This document shows positions 33,478 to 43,173 of a stretch of DNA of 64,000 nucleotides, piece after piece. Source of the stretch: Muricoccus nepalensis. GTDB lineage: Bacteria; Pseudomonadota; Alphaproteobacteria; Acetobacterales; Acetobacteraceae. The stretch is from positions 16,461-80,460 of the forward strand of contig NZ_RCZP01000024.1 of assembly GCF_006438825.1 (NCBI RefSeq), given 5' to 3'. The stretch's first letter is position 1. Every line of letters begins with the position of its first letter. Both the position numbers and the translations under genes were made by a program. The notes beneath the pieces are model-generated. The model was given only the letters and a program-made list of their open reading frames with translations, made no database searches and was not told where the DNA came from.

Positions 33478-34860
33478 ATGGCGCGACACATGGGCCGCTT
33501 GCCGGAGCCGGTCCCCGCCCCGGCGGACGGAATGGCGGCCGCTCCCCCCGCCGGCCGCGGGCCGGGCGAGACGCTGAGCCTCCCCGAGGTCAACCGCAGC
33601 GTGGCCGTTCCCAACGCGGGAAGCTGGCTCCGCCGCCTCATGGCCTTCATCGGCCCCGGCTACCTCGTCGCCGTCGGCTACATGGACCCCGGCAACTGGG
33701 CCACCGCGCTCGCGGGCGGCTCGGCCTTCGGCTACACGCTGCTCGCCGTCGCGCTGCTCTCCTCCCTCATGGCCATCCTCCTCCAGGCCCTCTGCGCACG
33801 CATCGGCCTCGCCACGGGCCGCGACCTCGCCCAGCTCTGCCGCGACCGCTTCCCGCCGGCGGTCGCCTACCCCCTCTGGTTCCTCGCCGAGATCGCCATC
33901 TGCGCGACGGACCTCGCCGAGCTCATCGGCACCGCCATCGCGCTGCAGCTCCTCTTCGGCATCCCGCTCCTCCTCGGCGTGCTGCTCACCGCGCTCGACG
34001 CCTTCATCATCCTCTGGCTGCAGAACAAGGGCATGCGCTGGCTGGAGGCCTTCATCATGGGGATGATCGCCCTCATCGCCGGCTGCTTCGTCGTGCAGCT
34101 CGTGATGGCCGACCCGAACTGGGGCGAGGTGGTCCGCGGCTACCTGCCCTCGGCCTCGATCGTCACCAACCAGACGCAGCTCTACATCGCCCTCGGCATC
34201 CTCGGCGCGACGGTGATGCCCCACAACCTCTACCTGCACACCGCCGTCATCCAGTCCCGCGACATCCGGCGCGACGAGGAGGGCAAGCGCGAGGCGATCC
34301 GCTTCGCCACCATCGACAGCACCGTGGCCCTCGCGCTCGCGCTGCTGATCAACTCCTCCATCCTCATCCTCGCCGCCGCCGCCTTCCACGCGAGCGGCAA
34401 CACGGAGGTCGCGGAGATCCAGGACGCGCACGAGCTCCTCGCGCCCCTCCTCGGCACGGCCGCGCCCTACCTCTTCGCCATCGCCCTCCTCGCCTGCGGC
34501 CTGAACTCGACCGTGACCGCGACGCTCGCGGGGCAGGTCGTGATGGAGGGCTTCCTCCGCTTCCGCCTCAGCCCCGTCGTGCGGCGCCTCGTGACCCGCC
34601 TCGTCGCCATCATCCCCGCGGTGGTCGTCACGGCGCTCTACGGCGAGAGCGGCACGGCCCGCATGCTCGTCCTCTCCCAGGTCGTGCTGTCGCTGCAGCT
34701 CCCCTTCGCCGTCATCCCGCTGATGCTCTTCGCCGGGGACCGCGGGCGGCTGGGCTCGCTCCGCGCGCCGGCCTGGCAACTCGCCCTCGGCTGGGCCTCG
34801 GCGGCGCTCATCGTCGTGCTGAACATGAAGCTGCTCTTCGACTTCGTCACCGGGGACTGA
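33478..34860 (+). CDS. mntH: Nramp family divalent metal transporter
   Basis: This is a proton-coupled Mn(II)/Fe(II) importer with about 11 transmembrane helices. The metal-site motif of helix 1 is [11 protein letters not shown], and helix 6 has [14 protein letters not shown]; both are the Nramp signatures. The N-terminus of about 45 residues is hydrophilic and Pro-rich, longer than in E. coli MntH. ATG at 33478 has AAGAAGG 7 bases upstream; ATG at 33472 is also in frame, adding only two residues. Length of 460 residues is slightly above average because of the N-terminal tail. The palindrome described upstream may regulate it. Confidence 0.93.
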   Translation: MARHMGRLPEPVPAPADGMAAAPPAGRGPGETLSLPEVNRSVAVPNAGSWLRRLMAFIGPGYLVAVGYMDPGNWATALAGGSAFGYTLLAVALLSSLMAILLQALCARIGLATGRDLAQLCRDRFPPAVAYPLWFLAEIAICATDLAELIGTAIALQLLFGIPLLLGVLLTALDAFIILWLQNKGMRWLEAFIMGMIALIAGCFVVQLVMADPNWGEVVRGYLPSASIVTNQTQLYIALGILGATVMPHNLYLHTAVIQSRDIRRDEEGKREAIRFATIDSTVALALALLINSSILILAAAAFHASGNTEVAEIQDAHELLAPLLGTAAPYLFAIALLACGLNSTVTATLAGQVVMEGFLRFRLSPVVRRLVTRLVAIIPAVVVTALYGESGTARMLVLSQVVLSLQLPFAVIPLMLFAGDRGRLGSLRAPAWQLALGWASAALIVVLNMKLLFDFVTGD

Positions 34861-34900
34861 GGCGACCGCCGGGGGGAAGCACGACGCCGGCCGCTTACGA

Positions 34901-34929
34901 TTGACGAGCGCACCACCGCTATTTATGCC
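34901..34929 (+). promoter_or_regulatory. Candidate promoter of the lipoprotein gene
   Basis: TTGACG at 34901-34906 (5 of 6 matches) is followed after 17 bases by TATGCC at 34924-34929, in an AT-rich dip 30 bases before the TTG start. Confidence 0.35.
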
Positions 34930-34958
34930 GATATCGCAACATACCCTGAGGGCGAACC

Positions 34959-35546
34959 TTGCGCATCCCTCCCCGCCGGCTTCGCCCCGCCCTGGCCGCC
35001 TCGCTCGCCCTGGCCCTCGGCGCGTGCCAGGTCGAGAACCGGCGCGACGGCAGCACCGTGCTCCGCACTCCCTCGCTGGCCGACCTGGCCCGCGGGTCCT
35101 CCGCGCCGGCCGCGCCCCCGCCGGGCCGCCCGGAGGCCGCCGCCGGCGGGAACCAGACCATCGCCGGGCCGCTCCGCCTGAGCGCCGACGCGGTCATGGT
35201 CGGGCCGGCCACGGTGCTGCGGGCGCCGCCCGGCGGCTGGGACATGCCGCCGTCGGTCGCGGGCGTCTCGCCGAGCGCGGCCTTCCCCGCCGTCATCCTC
35301 CTGCTCTTCCCGGGCGGCAGCGCCTGCCCGGCGACCTACCGCCTGCTCGACGCCACCGTGTCGCCCCCCTTCGTGACCGCCGAGTTCGGCACCTGCAGCG
35401 ACCTCGCCCGGCTCGCCTCGACCGAGCGCCAGGTCACGGTCACCATGCCGCTCGCCACGGGCGGCACGGGCGCGTGGCGCTACACCCTGGGCCAGGCGCC
35501 GGGGCAGCGGGGAACCCTGACGCGGCTGGGCCAGGGGCGCCCCTGA
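34959..35546 (+). CDS. Putative lipoprotein
   Basis: This 195-residue protein has a lipoprotein signal peptide: MRIPPRRLRPALAASLALAL followed by the lipobox LGAC, Cys23. The mature part has a Pro/Ala-rich linker and a compact domain with DMPPSVAGVSPSAAFPAVILL, CPATYRLL and a second Cys in FGTCSDLAR. I do not recognise the family. The start is TTG at 34959, with GAGGG about 7 bases upstream; it gives a textbook signal peptide, and no ATG is available. It is followed after 67 bases by the ABC transporter genes but there is no reason to link them functionally. Confidence 0.65.
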   Translation: MRIPPRRLRPALAASLALALGACQVENRRDGSTVLRTPSLADLARGSSAPAAPPPGRPEAAAGGNQTIAGPLRLSADAVMVGPATVLRAPPGGWDMPPSVAGVSPSAAFPAVILLLFPGGSACPATYRLLDATVSPPFVTAEFGTCSDLARLASTERQVTVTMPLATGGTGAWRYTLGQAPGQRGTLTRLGQGRP

Positions 35547-35613
35547 TCCCGGGCGGCGGCCCGGCGCCCCGCCCTCCCTACCGGCCCGCCCCGAAGCGCG
35601 CCATCATCCCCCC

Positions 35614-37299
35614 ATGCAGATGGCAACACCCGGCCGCCCGGCCATGGCCGCCCTGGCCCTCCTGGCCGCCCTCGCCGCGCCGGCCGCAGCGCGGTCCCAG
35701 GGCACGCCCCGCGACACCCTCACCATCGGCATCTCCCAGGCCACGGGCACCTTCCACCCGAACATCGAGAGCATGGCGGCGAAGTCCTACATCCTCGGCT
35801 TCGCCCGCCGCCCCCTCACCGGCCATGGCCCGGACTGGCTCCCCCTCTGCCTCGCCTGCGACGCCTTCCCGACCCTCGAGAACGGCGGGGTCGCCCACGA
35901 CACCACGCCCGACGGCAAGCCCGGCATGCGCGTCACCTGGCGCCTGCGCGACAGCCTCCGCTGGGGCGACGGCCGCCCCGTCACCGCCGACGACCTGCGC
36001 TTCGCCTGGGAGGCCGGCCGCGCCTTCGAGACGGGCTTCGGCGGCGCCGAGTTCTACCGCTCCGCCTACGAGTTCCTCTCGGACGGCCCGCGGAGCGTCA
36101 CGCTGCGCTTCGACCGCGCGACCTTCGACGCGGGCTCCGCCGACAACTTCGAGCCGCTCCCCGCCCATATCGACCGCCCGATCTGGGAGGCGGACCGCCG
36201 CAACTACCGCTCCCGCACCGCCTACGACACCGACACCACCAACCCCGCCCTCTGGAACGGCCCCTACCGCGTCACCGCCGTGCAGCCCGGCGCCGGCGTC
36301 ACGCTCGAGCGCAACGAGGCCTGGGCCGGCCCCGCGCCCGCCTTCCGCCGGATCAACATCCGCGTGGTGGAGAACTCGGCGGCGCTCGAGGCCCAGCTCC
36401 TCGCGGGGCAGGTCGACATGGTCGCGGGCGAGCTCGGCTTCTCCCTCGACCAGGCCATCGCGCTCGAGCGCCGCGCCCGCAACCGCTTCCGCGTCGAGTA
36501 CCGCCCCGGCCTCACCTGGGAGCACCTCGACCTCCGGCTCGACAACCCCGTCCTGGCCGACCGCCGCGTGCGCCAGGCGCTGATGATGGCGATCGATCGC
36601 CCGCGGATCATCGCCAGCCTCTTCGACAACCGTCAGCCCGTCGCCGCCACCGCCATCCACCCCGACGACCCCATGCTGGACAAGTCGCTCGCCCCCTGGC
36701 CCTTCGATCCCGCCCGCGCGGCGGCCCTGCTGGAGGAAGCCGGCTGGCGCCCCGGCCCGGACGGCATCCGCCGCAACGCCGACGGCGCGCGGCTGGCCCT
36801 CGACCTCCAGACCACGGCCGGCAACCGCTCGCGCGAGACGGTGCTGCAGGTCATCCAGGGCCAGTGGCGCGCGGCGGGGGTGGAGGCGCGCATCGCCAAC
36901 CAGCCGCCGCGCGTGCTGTTCGGCGAGACCCTCTCCCAGCGCCGCTTCGGGGGCGCCGTCCTCTTCGCCTGGATCAGCAGCCCCGAGAACGTCCCCCGCT
37001 CCACCCTCCACTCCGACGAGATCCCGACCGCCGAGCGCAACTGGTCCGGCCAGAACTACCCGGGCTACCGCAACCCCGAGATGGACGCGCTGCTGGAGGC
37101 CCTGCCGCGGGAGCTCGACGCCGGGAAGCGCCGGCCGATGTGGGCGCGGCTCCAGGCCCTGACCCACCAGGACCTCCCGGCCCTGCCCCTCTGGCACCGG
37201 GCGGACGCGCATGTCTGGCCGCAATGGATCGACGGCATCCGCCCCACCGGCAACATGTCCCCCTCCTCCCTCTGGGTGACGGACTGGCGGGTGCGCTGA
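35614..37299 (+). CDS. ABC transporter substrate-binding protein, family 5
   Basis: This 561-residue periplasmic solute-binding protein of the OppA/DppA class has a Sec signal (MAALALLAALAAPAAARSQG). The family motifs include ITWRLRDSLRWGDGRPVTADD-like VTWRLRDSLRWGDG, WNGPYRVTAVQPG and LADRRVRQALMMAIDRPRI. Two permease genes follow, the first just 1 base after this stop. The cysteine pair in LPLCLACDAF near residue 75 is unusual. Ligands of this class are peptides or sugars; unknown here. ATG at 35614 and 35644 are both possible; the second starts directly at the hydrophobic part. Confidence 0.9.
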   Translation: MQMATPGRPAMAALALLAALAAPAAARSQGTPRDTLTIGISQATGTFHPNIESMAAKSYILGFARRPLTGHGPDWLPLCLACDAFPTLENGGVAHDTTPDGKPGMRVTWRLRDSLRWGDGRPVTADDLRFAWEAGRAFETGFGGAEFYRSAYEFLSDGPRSVTLRFDRATFDAGSADNFEPLPAHIDRPIWEADRRNYRSRTAYDTDTTNPALWNGPYRVTAVQPGAGVTLERNEAWAGPAPAFRRINIRVVENSAALEAQLLAGQVDMVAGELGFSLDQAIALERRARNRFRVEYRPGLTWEHLDLRLDNPVLADRRVRQALMMAIDRPRIIASLFDNRQPVAATAIHPDDPMLDKSLAPWPFDPARAAALLEEAGWRPGPDGIRRNADGARLALDLQTTAGNRSRETVLQVIQGQWRAAGVEARIANQPPRVLFGETLSQRRFGGAVLFAWISSPENVPRSTLHSDEIPTAERNWSGQNYPGYRNPEMDALLEALPRELDAGKRRPMWARLQALTHQDLPALPLWHRADAHVWPQWIDGIRPTGNMSPSSLWVTDWRVR

Positions 37300-37300
37300 C

Positions 37301-38236
37301 GTGCTGCGGATCGTCGCCGGGCGCCTGCCGCAGATCGCGGTCACCCTCGCCCTGCTCTCGCTCGCCGCCTACCTCGCCATCGGCGCCATGCCGGGCGACC
37401 CGATCTCGCTCGCCCTGATGGCCGACCCTCGCCTCGGCCCCGCGGACGTCGCCCGCATGCGCGCCCTGCACGGCCTCGACCAGCCCCTCCTCGCGCGCTG
37501 GTGGGCATGGGCCACGGGCGTGCTGCGCGGGGAATTCGGCTACTCCCGCCTCTTCGCGCGCCCCGCGGCGGAGGTGCTATGGCCGGCGCTCCGCGGCAGC
37601 CTCGTCCTGCTCGGCACCGCCCTCGCGCTGGCCGCCGCGCTGGGCGTCGCGGCCGGGATGCTGGCCGCGCTCCGCCCCCGCTGGCGCGGCGCGGTGGACG
37701 CCGTGGCCCTCCTCTCCCAGGCGCTGCCGGCCTTCTGGCTCGGCATCCTCCTGATCATCCTCTTCGCGGTCACCCTCGGCTGGCTCCCCGCCGGCGGCGC
37801 GCCGGAGGGGGAGGGGCTGGCGGAAGCCCTCCGCTTCCTCGTCCTCCCCGTCGCCACCCTCGCCATCGCCCATCTCGCGGCCTACGCCCGCCACACCGCC
37901 GCCAGCATGGCCGAGGTCCTCCAGGCCCCCTGGATCACCGCCGCCCGCGCGCGCGGCAACCCCGAATCCCGCATCGCCCTCCGCCACGCGCTTCCCAACG
38001 CGGCGGTGCCCCTCCTCTCCCTCCTCGCGCTCGACGCCGGCTCCCTCGTCTCCGGCGCGCTCATCACCGAGACCGTCTTCGCCCGCCCCGGCATGGGCAA
38101 GCTGCTGACCGACGCGGTGATGGGCAACGACCACAACCTCGCCCTGCTGGCCCTCCTCCTCGTCGCCGCCACCACCCTCCTCGCGACGCTCGCGGCCGAC
38201 CTCGCCCAGCGCGCCCTCGACCCCCGGCTGGCATGA
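37301..38236 (+). CDS. ABC transporter permease, DppB type
   Basis: This 311-residue inner-membrane permease has about six transmembrane helices. The N-terminal RLPQIAVTLALLSLAAYLAI leads to GDPISLAL and LHGLDQPLLARWWAW, standard for the first permease of oligopeptide transporters. The coupling-helix (EAA-like) loop is ITAARARGNPESRIALRHALPNA. The GTG start at 37301 lies 1 base after the binding-protein stop, and its own stop overlaps the next start in ATGA. It is expected to form a heterodimer with the next permease. Confidence 0.9.
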   Translation: MLRIVAGRLPQIAVTLALLSLAAYLAIGAMPGDPISLALMADPRLGPADVARMRALHGLDQPLLARWWAWATGVLRGEFGYSRLFARPAAEVLWPALRGSLVLLGTALALAAALGVAAGMLAALRPRWRGAVDAVALLSQALPAFWLGILLIILFAVTLGWLPAGGAPEGEGLAEALRFLVLPVATLAIAHLAAYARHTAASMAEVLQAPWITAARARGNPESRIALRHALPNAAVPLLSLLALDAGSLVSGALITETVFARPGMGKLLTDAVMGNDHNLALLALLLVAATTLLATLAADLAQRALDPRLA

Positions 38237-39060
38237 CCCGCCTTCGCCTCGGCCTCGCGCTGCTCGCCCTCCTCGCGGCCGGCGCCCTCGCGGCGCCCGC
38301 GGTCGCCGCCTGGCTCGGCGTGGACCCGGAGCTGCCCGACCTCCTCGCCCTCCAGGCCGCCCCCTCCGCCGCCCATCCGCTGGGCACCGACGAGCTCGGC
38401 CGGGACATCCTCGTCCGCCTCCTGCTCGGCGCCCGCGTGTCGCTCGCGGTCGGCCTCGCCGCGGCCCTCGCCTCCACCGCCATCGGCCTCGCGGCCGGGC
38501 TTCTCGCGGCCTGGCGCGGCGGCTGGGTGGACGCGGCCCTCATGCGCCTCGCCGACGGGCTCCTCGCCCTGCCCTCCCTTCCCCTCCTGGTGCTGCTCGC
38601 GGCCATGGACCCGGCCGCCATCGGCCTGCCCCGGGGCGGCGCCGCCGCCGACGTGCTCCGGATCGTCCTCATCCTCGCGCTCTTCGGCTGGGTGGGCGTC
38701 GCCCGCCTCGCGCGCGCGGCCGCCCTCTCGGTCCTCGCGCGCGACCACGTCCGCGCCGCCCGGGCCCTCGGCGTGAGCGAGGCCCGCCTGCTGCGCCGCC
38801 ACGTCGCCCCCGCGCTCGCCGCTCCCCTCACCGTCGCGGGCTCCCTCGCCGTCGCGGGCGCCATCCTGGCCGAGAGCACGCTCTCCTTCCTCGGCCTCGG
38901 CATCCAGCCGCCCGCGGCCTCCTGGGGGAACATGCTCGCCAACGCCCAGACCCTCGTCTTCAGCGCCCCCCTGGCCGCGCTCTGGCCCGGCCTCGCCATC
39001 GCCCTCGCGGTCGCCGGCGCCATGCTGGTCGCGGACGGGCTGCGCGAAGCCCAGCGCTAG
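38233..39060 (+). CDS. ABC transporter permease, DppC type
   Basis: This 275-residue inner-membrane permease has the DppC hallmark HPLGTDELGRDILVRLLLGAR after the first helix. The EAA-like loop is DHVRAARALGVSEARLLRRH, followed by ILAESTLSFLGLGIQPP. The ATG at 38233 overlaps the preceding stop (ATGA), so the two permeases are translationally coupled. No ATPase genes (DppD/DppF types) follow; the next gene is a small membrane protein. The transporter must borrow ATPases encoded elsewhere. Confidence 0.9.
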   Translation: MTRLRLGLALLALLAAGALAAPAVAAWLGVDPELPDLLALQAAPSAAHPLGTDELGRDILVRLLLGARVSLAVGLAAALASTAIGLAAGLLAAWRGGWVDAALMRLADGLLALPSLPLLVLLAAMDPAAIGLPRGGAAADVLRIVLILALFGWVGVARLARAAALSVLARDHVRAARALGVSEARLLRRHVAPALAAPLTVAGSLAVAGAILAESTLSFLGLGIQPPAASWGNMLANAQTLVFSAPLAALWPGLAIALAVAGAMLVADGLREAQR

Positions 39061-39163
39061 CGCGCGCCGCTCACGAGAAGGTCAACACCACCAAAACGCT
39101 TCGTCGTTGCATCCCTCAAACAACAATCTCAGAAATGATCCTTCCCGGAGGAGTGGTTCAGGA

Positions 39164-39496
39164 ATGAGACGGAGCGCCCGTTTCCCATCCTATCTTTCCG
39201 TCGCCCGCCGCCAGCGCGGCCCGGCGCCCCGGCCCACGCCGGAACCGCGGCGGGAGACCGGGCCGGAATCCGGGCAGGAGGCCGCCCTCCACGCCGGCGT
39301 GATGCAGGCGGGCCAGCTTCCCTACGAGGCCTTCAAGCTCTCCCTCCTCCTCCTCGCCGCCGGTGCCCTCGCCCACCTCGGCCCCAGCACGGCGCTGCAG
39401 GTGCTTCTCTGCGGGATCGGCCTCGCCATCGCGGTCTTCGCCACCGCCTGGCTCGGCCTCGCCCTCTGCGGCCGCGTCCGCTGGCGGGGCGAGTAG
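39164..39496 (+). CDS. Small membrane protein
   Basis: This 110-residue protein has a basic, Pro-rich N-terminus (MRRSARFPSYLSVARRQRG). Two hydrophobic segments lie in the C-terminal half (FKLSLLLLAAGALAHL and VLLCGIGLAIAVFATAWLGLAL). I do not recognise the family. ATG at 39164 is chosen because GGAGGAG lies about 11 bases upstream, with AGGA even closer; TTG at 39107 is open but has no such site. It is 103 bases downstream of the ABC operon and could be read through from it. Confidence 0.55.
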   Translation: MRRSARFPSYLSVARRQRGPAPRPTPEPRRETGPESGQEAALHAGVMQAGQLPYEAFKLSLLLLAAGALAHLGPSTALQVLLCGIGLAIAVFATAWLGLALCGRVRWRGE

Positions 39497-39629
39497 GCAA
39501 GGCCAGCTCCGCCGGACCAGCGCCGCCGCGGCCGCCCCGGGGTCGACCCGGCGGGGCGGACCGCCCCCACGCTCTCGCCAAGCCCGCCGGCCTGAAACCC
39601 ATCCGTCCGGGTTCAGCCCGCGCGCATCT

Positions 39630-40808
39630 TCAAGCCGCCTTCACGCCGCCCTCCGGCCAGGCCGACGGCCCGCCATCGCCGCGCGACCGGGCCGCCGCCT
39701 CCTCCGCCCCCTTGCGCAGCCTCAGCACCGGCCGCTCGACAAGGTAGTACGACAGCAGCGCGGCGGCCGCGGTGCCGCCGGCCGCCCAGGCGTGCCAGGC
39801 GGGGGAGAACGGCCGGGCCACCAGGCTCGTGGCCAGCACCATCGCGGGCCAGTGGAAGAGGTAGACGGAGTAGCTCAGCTTCCCGAGCCAGACGACGAGG
39901 CCGTGCCGCAGGGCGCCCGACAGCGCGCTCGGCTGCCCCGCCACGACAAGCTGCGCCACCACCGGCATGAGGCAGAAGCCCTGCAGGGTGGTGCGGAGCA
40001 CCTCCTCGCCGGCGAGGCCGCGCAGGAACAGGAACTCCAGACCGAGGGCGAGAAGGGCCGCGAAGAACGCGGCGGGATGGAAGAGGAGGCGCAGCGCCCG
40101 TGCCGTCCCGGCCCGCAGCAGGACGGCCAGCATCGCCCCGTAGAGGATGCCGTCGATCCGCGTGTCCGTCGCCTTGTAGAACCGAAGGCGGTTCGGCCAG
40201 GACGCGAGGCCGAGGTCGGGCTCCGGCAGGCTCACGCCGGTCCGGAGGATGACGACCCGCCAGGCCATCACCCCGACCGCGAGGGCGAGAAGGACGAGGG
40301 CGAGCGGCCCCTGCCGCCGGCCGAGGACGAGAAGCAGCGCCGGGAAGAAGAGGTAGTAGTGCTCCTCCACGGCGAGCGACCACAGCGCCGTGAAGGGGTT
40401 GCTCATCGGGACGGGCTGGCGAATCCCGTCGAAGTAGATCTCGTAGTAGTTCGACGCGTAGGCGAAGGACGCCACGGCATCCGCCCAGAGCCACTCGCCG
40501 CGCAGCCCGTAGACCATCAGGAGCGACGCCAGGATCATCACGGACAGGGCGGGCACGAGGCGGAACAGCCGCCGAAGGTAGAACCGCCCGACCGCGATCG
40601 TGCCCGTCTCCCGCAGCGCGTTGCTCAGGCCGCGCGTGATGATGAACCCGCTGATGAAGAAGAACAGGGTCACCCCGTCCGCGCCGGAGCCGGCGATGCC
40701 GAAATGCCCGGCGAGCACGATGCCGATGGCCAGGGCGCGAAGGCCGTCGAGCTCCGGAAGATAGGCGTAGGTGAGCGCCGCGTCCCGACTAGGCTCCAGG
40801 TGCCGCAC
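39630..40808 (-). CDS. OafA/YrhL-type membrane acyltransferase
   Basis: This 392-residue acyltransferase-3 family membrane protein starts with the typical YLPELDGLRALAIGIVLAGHFG, which carries the catalytic His in GH, followed by FFFISGFIITRGL and RLFRLVPAL. About ten hydrophobic segments follow. SLAVEEHYYLFFPALLL and LGKLSYSVYLFHWP are the other family hallmarks. Such enzymes O-acetylate lipopolysaccharide, exopolysaccharide or peptidoglycan. There is no C-terminal SGNH domain. The upstream region is strikingly AT-rich and holds an inverted repeat. No polysaccharide genes adjoin it. Confidence 0.92.
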   Translation of the reverse strand: MRHLEPSRDAALTYAYLPELDGLRALAIGIVLAGHFGIAGSGADGVTLFFFISGFIITRGLSNALRETGTIAVGRFYLRRLFRLVPALSVMILASLLMVYGLRGEWLWADAVASFAYASNYYEIYFDGIRQPVPMSNPFTALWSLAVEEHYYLFFPALLLVLGRRQGPLALVLLALAVGVMAWRVVILRTGVSLPEPDLGLASWPNRLRFYKATDTRIDGILYGAMLAVLLRAGTARALRLLFHPAAFFAALLALGLEFLFLRGLAGEEVLRTTLQGFCLMPVVAQLVVAGQPSALSGALRHGLVVWLGKLSYSVYLFHWPAMVLATSLVARPFSPAWHAWAAGGTAAAALLSYYLVERPVLRLRKGAEEAAARSRGDGGPSAWPEGGVKAA

Positions 40809-40842
40809 GATTCGTTGCCTCCGCAGAGCAACCTGGATCGTC

Positions 40843-40872
40843 TCAATATTAACCTTTGTCCAACAATATTGA
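40843..40872. promoter_or_regulatory. AT-rich inverted repeat upstream of the acyltransferase
   Basis: TCAATATT (40843-40850) and AATATTGA (40865-40872) form a perfect 8-bp inverted repeat with a 14-base spacer, 35-64 bases before the start codon. It is one of the most AT-rich spots in the window, as expected for a promoter with a dimeric regulator site or an H-NS/MucR-type target. Confidence 0.45.
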
Positions 40873-41019
40873 TCATTGGACCGCGGAGTGAGCGCTCAAC
40901 ATTCCGTCATCGGAACGCCCGGCCGGGCAGCGCCCGCCCGCGCTCGATGGCACCGCGGCGCCCCCTCGGGCGGCCCGCGGCGCCCCGCGCGGCCGGCCCT
41001 CCCGGAAGTCCCCTCCCGC

Positions 41020-43020
41020 TCAGCCCCCGATGGCGCCGCCCCCCTTCCGCACGATGGCGATGACGGAAGGCCGCGGCGGCATCCCCTCCTCGAAGTCGGG
41101 CCAGCGGGTGGAGGGCGCGTCGTAGCGGCTCCCGCGGTCCTCCCCGGGGTGCTGGATCGCGAGGAACACGGTCCGGTCCCCCGGCCCGATCAGCGGCCCG
41201 CAGACCTCCGCCCCCTGCGGCGCCGCGTAGAAGCGCCGGGTCAGCGCCCGCCCCTCCCCCTCGGTGTCCGCGGCGTAGAGGCCGTCCGCCACGCCGGCCG
41301 CGGTCGGCGCGCCGTCGGTCGCGATCCAGATCCGCCCCTTGCTGTCGAAGGCGCAGTTGTCGGGGCAGGAGAGCCACCCCGCCTCCGGCCCCACGGCGCG
41401 GTGGTAGGAGGCGCCGGGATCGGCGCCGGGCCGTCCCGCCATCAGGAAGGGCTCCCAGCGCGCCGTCGCCGCCGCGTGGTCGACGCCGCCCTCGCCCCGC
41501 GGCGGGATGATCTCGATGACGTGGCCGTGGATGTTGTTCGCGCGCGGGTTGGCCGCGTCCGCCCGCGCCGCCGTGCGGTTGCCGTTGTTCGTCAGCAGGA
41601 CGTAGACGCGCCCGTTCACCGGGTTCGCCTGCACGTCCTCCGGCCGGTCCATCGGCGTCGCCCCCAGCAGGTCCGCCGCGCGCCGCGCCTCGATCACCAC
41701 GTCCCCCTGGCCGTGGAAGCCGTTCGCCTCGACCAGCGGCCCCTCCCCGTGCACCAGCGGCAGCCACGCGAGGGTGCCGTCGTCCGCGAAGCGCGCGACC
41801 GACAGCGTGCCCTCGTCCAGCAGGTCGCGGTTGCGCGCGGGGTCCCCGCGGTCGAAGGGCCGCGCGGTGACGAAGCGGTAGACGTAGTCGAAGCGCTCGT
41901 CGTCGCCCATGTAGATCACGACGCGCCCGTCGGCCGAGACCGCGTGCGTGCAGCCCTCGTGCTTGAAGCGGCCGAGCGCGCTGCGCTTCACCGGCACGCT
42001 CGTGGGGTCGTAGGGGTCGAACTCCACCACCCAGCCGAAGCGGTTCGGCTCGTTCGGCTCGCTCGCCACGTCGAAGCGCGGGACGTGCCGCCCCCAGGGG
42101 AACTGCGCCTCCGCCACCAGGCCGTAGCGCTTGTAGGCGGCCGCCTGCGCACCCGCCTCCACGCCGGGCCCGCCGAAGTAGAGGTTGAAGTTCTCCTCGG
42201 CAATCAGCACCGTCCCCCAGGGCGTGTTGCCGCCGGCGCAGTTGTTCAGCGTGCCCAGCACGCGCGTGCCCGTGGGATCGGCCGCGGTGCGCAGCCGCGC
42301 GTGGCCCGCCGCCGGGCCGCTCACGCGCATCGGCGTCTCGGCGGTGATGCGGCGGTTCAGCGCGCCGCCGGCCACCGGCGCCCAGCGCCCCTCCTCGCGG
42401 CGGATCTCCACCACGCTCGCCCCGTGCGCCATCATCTCGACGGCCACCTGCTCCGCCGAGGTCCGCCCCCGCGCCGCCCGCGCGTCGCCCAGGCCCGGGA
42501 ACATCAGCTCGGGGTTCGTGTACTCGTGGTTGACGACGAGCAGCCCGTGCTCGCCTTCCCCGCCCCGCGGGAGGGGGAAGAAGTCGAGGTAGTCGTTGTT
42601 GTAGCCGAACTGCATCGCCTGCGCCGCGCCCGTCTGGCGCGCGGGGTCGAAGGGCGGCGCGCCCGGCAGCACCGGGTCGCCCCAGCGCATCACGAGCTGC
42701 ACCTCGTGCCCCTCCGCCACCGCCTCCCCCGGACCGGTCCCGTGCGGCAGGCCTCGGAAGGCGAGCGTTGAGCCGAGCGTGGAGCCGGCCGTGGTGCCCT
42801 CCGGCGCCTCCGCCGCCCGTGCCGGCGCCATGCCCGCGGCAACCGCCGTCCCGAAGAGCCCCCGCAGCGCCGCCCGCCGCGCCATCCGGCGCCCGAGCAC
42901 GGCGCCGATCGGGTCCGCCGGCGCCGGGTTGCTCCCGATGTCCTCGATCTCCCGCGGCAACACCGCGGCCACCGGTGCTGCCGCGCCGCGCGCTGACGCC
43001 GCGCCGTCCGAATCCCGCAT
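41020..43020 (-). CDS. PhoX family phosphatase
   Basis: This 666-residue protein carries a Tat-type signal at residues about 45-72 (RRMARRAALRGLFGTAVAAG), placed unusually far from the start. PhoX motifs include FGYNNDYLDFFPL, LLVVNHEYTNPELMFPG, LNNCAGGNTPWGTVLIAEENFN and DNCAFDSKGRIWIATDG. PhoX enzymes are calcium/iron-dependent periplasmic alkaline phosphatases induced by phosphate starvation. The ATG at 43020 has a perfect AGGAGG nearby, supporting the long n-region before the RR motif. No pho box was found by eye. Confidence 0.92.
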   Translation of the reverse strand: MRDSDGAASARGAAAPVAAVLPREIEDIGSNPAPADPIGAVLGRRMARRAALRGLFGTAVAAGMAPARAAEAPEGTTAGSTLGSTLAFRGLPHGTGPGEAVAEGHEVQLVMRWGDPVLPGAPPFDPARQTGAAQAMQFGYNNDYLDFFPLPRGGEGEHGLLVVNHEYTNPELMFPGLGDARAARGRTSAEQVAVEMMAHGASVVEIRREEGRWAPVAGGALNRRITAETPMRVSGPAAGHARLRTAADPTGTRVLGTLNNCAGGNTPWGTVLIAEENFNLYFGGPGVEAGAQAAAYKRYGLVAEAQFPWGRHVPRFDVASEPNEPNRFGWVVEFDPYDPTSVPVKRSALGRFKHEGCTHAVSADGRVVIYMGDDERFDYVYRFVTARPFDRGDPARNRDLLDEGTLSVARFADDGTLAWLPLVHGEGPLVEANGFHGQGDVVIEARRAADLLGATPMDRPEDVQANPVNGRVYVLLTNNGNRTAARADAANPRANNIHGHVIEIIPPRGEGGVDHAAATARWEPFLMAGRPGADPGASYHRAVGPEAGWLSCPDNCAFDSKGRIWIATDGAPTAAGVADGLYAADTEGEGRALTRRFYAAPQGAEVCGPLIGPGDRTVFLAIQHPGEDRGSRYDAPSTRWPDFEEGMPPRPSVIAIVRKGGGAIGG

Positions 43021-43173
43021 CCCGAGCCCTCCTTGCGAACGGCAGGCCCCTAGCCGCGTCGCGCGAAGCCCGCGCGTCAAGCGCGTGACGCTTCCGTGAC
43101 CGGCCCCGCGGCACCCGGAACCCGCCGCGACGGGGCCGCCGCTACCAGGCCCGTCCTTCCGCCCGGCCGACGC

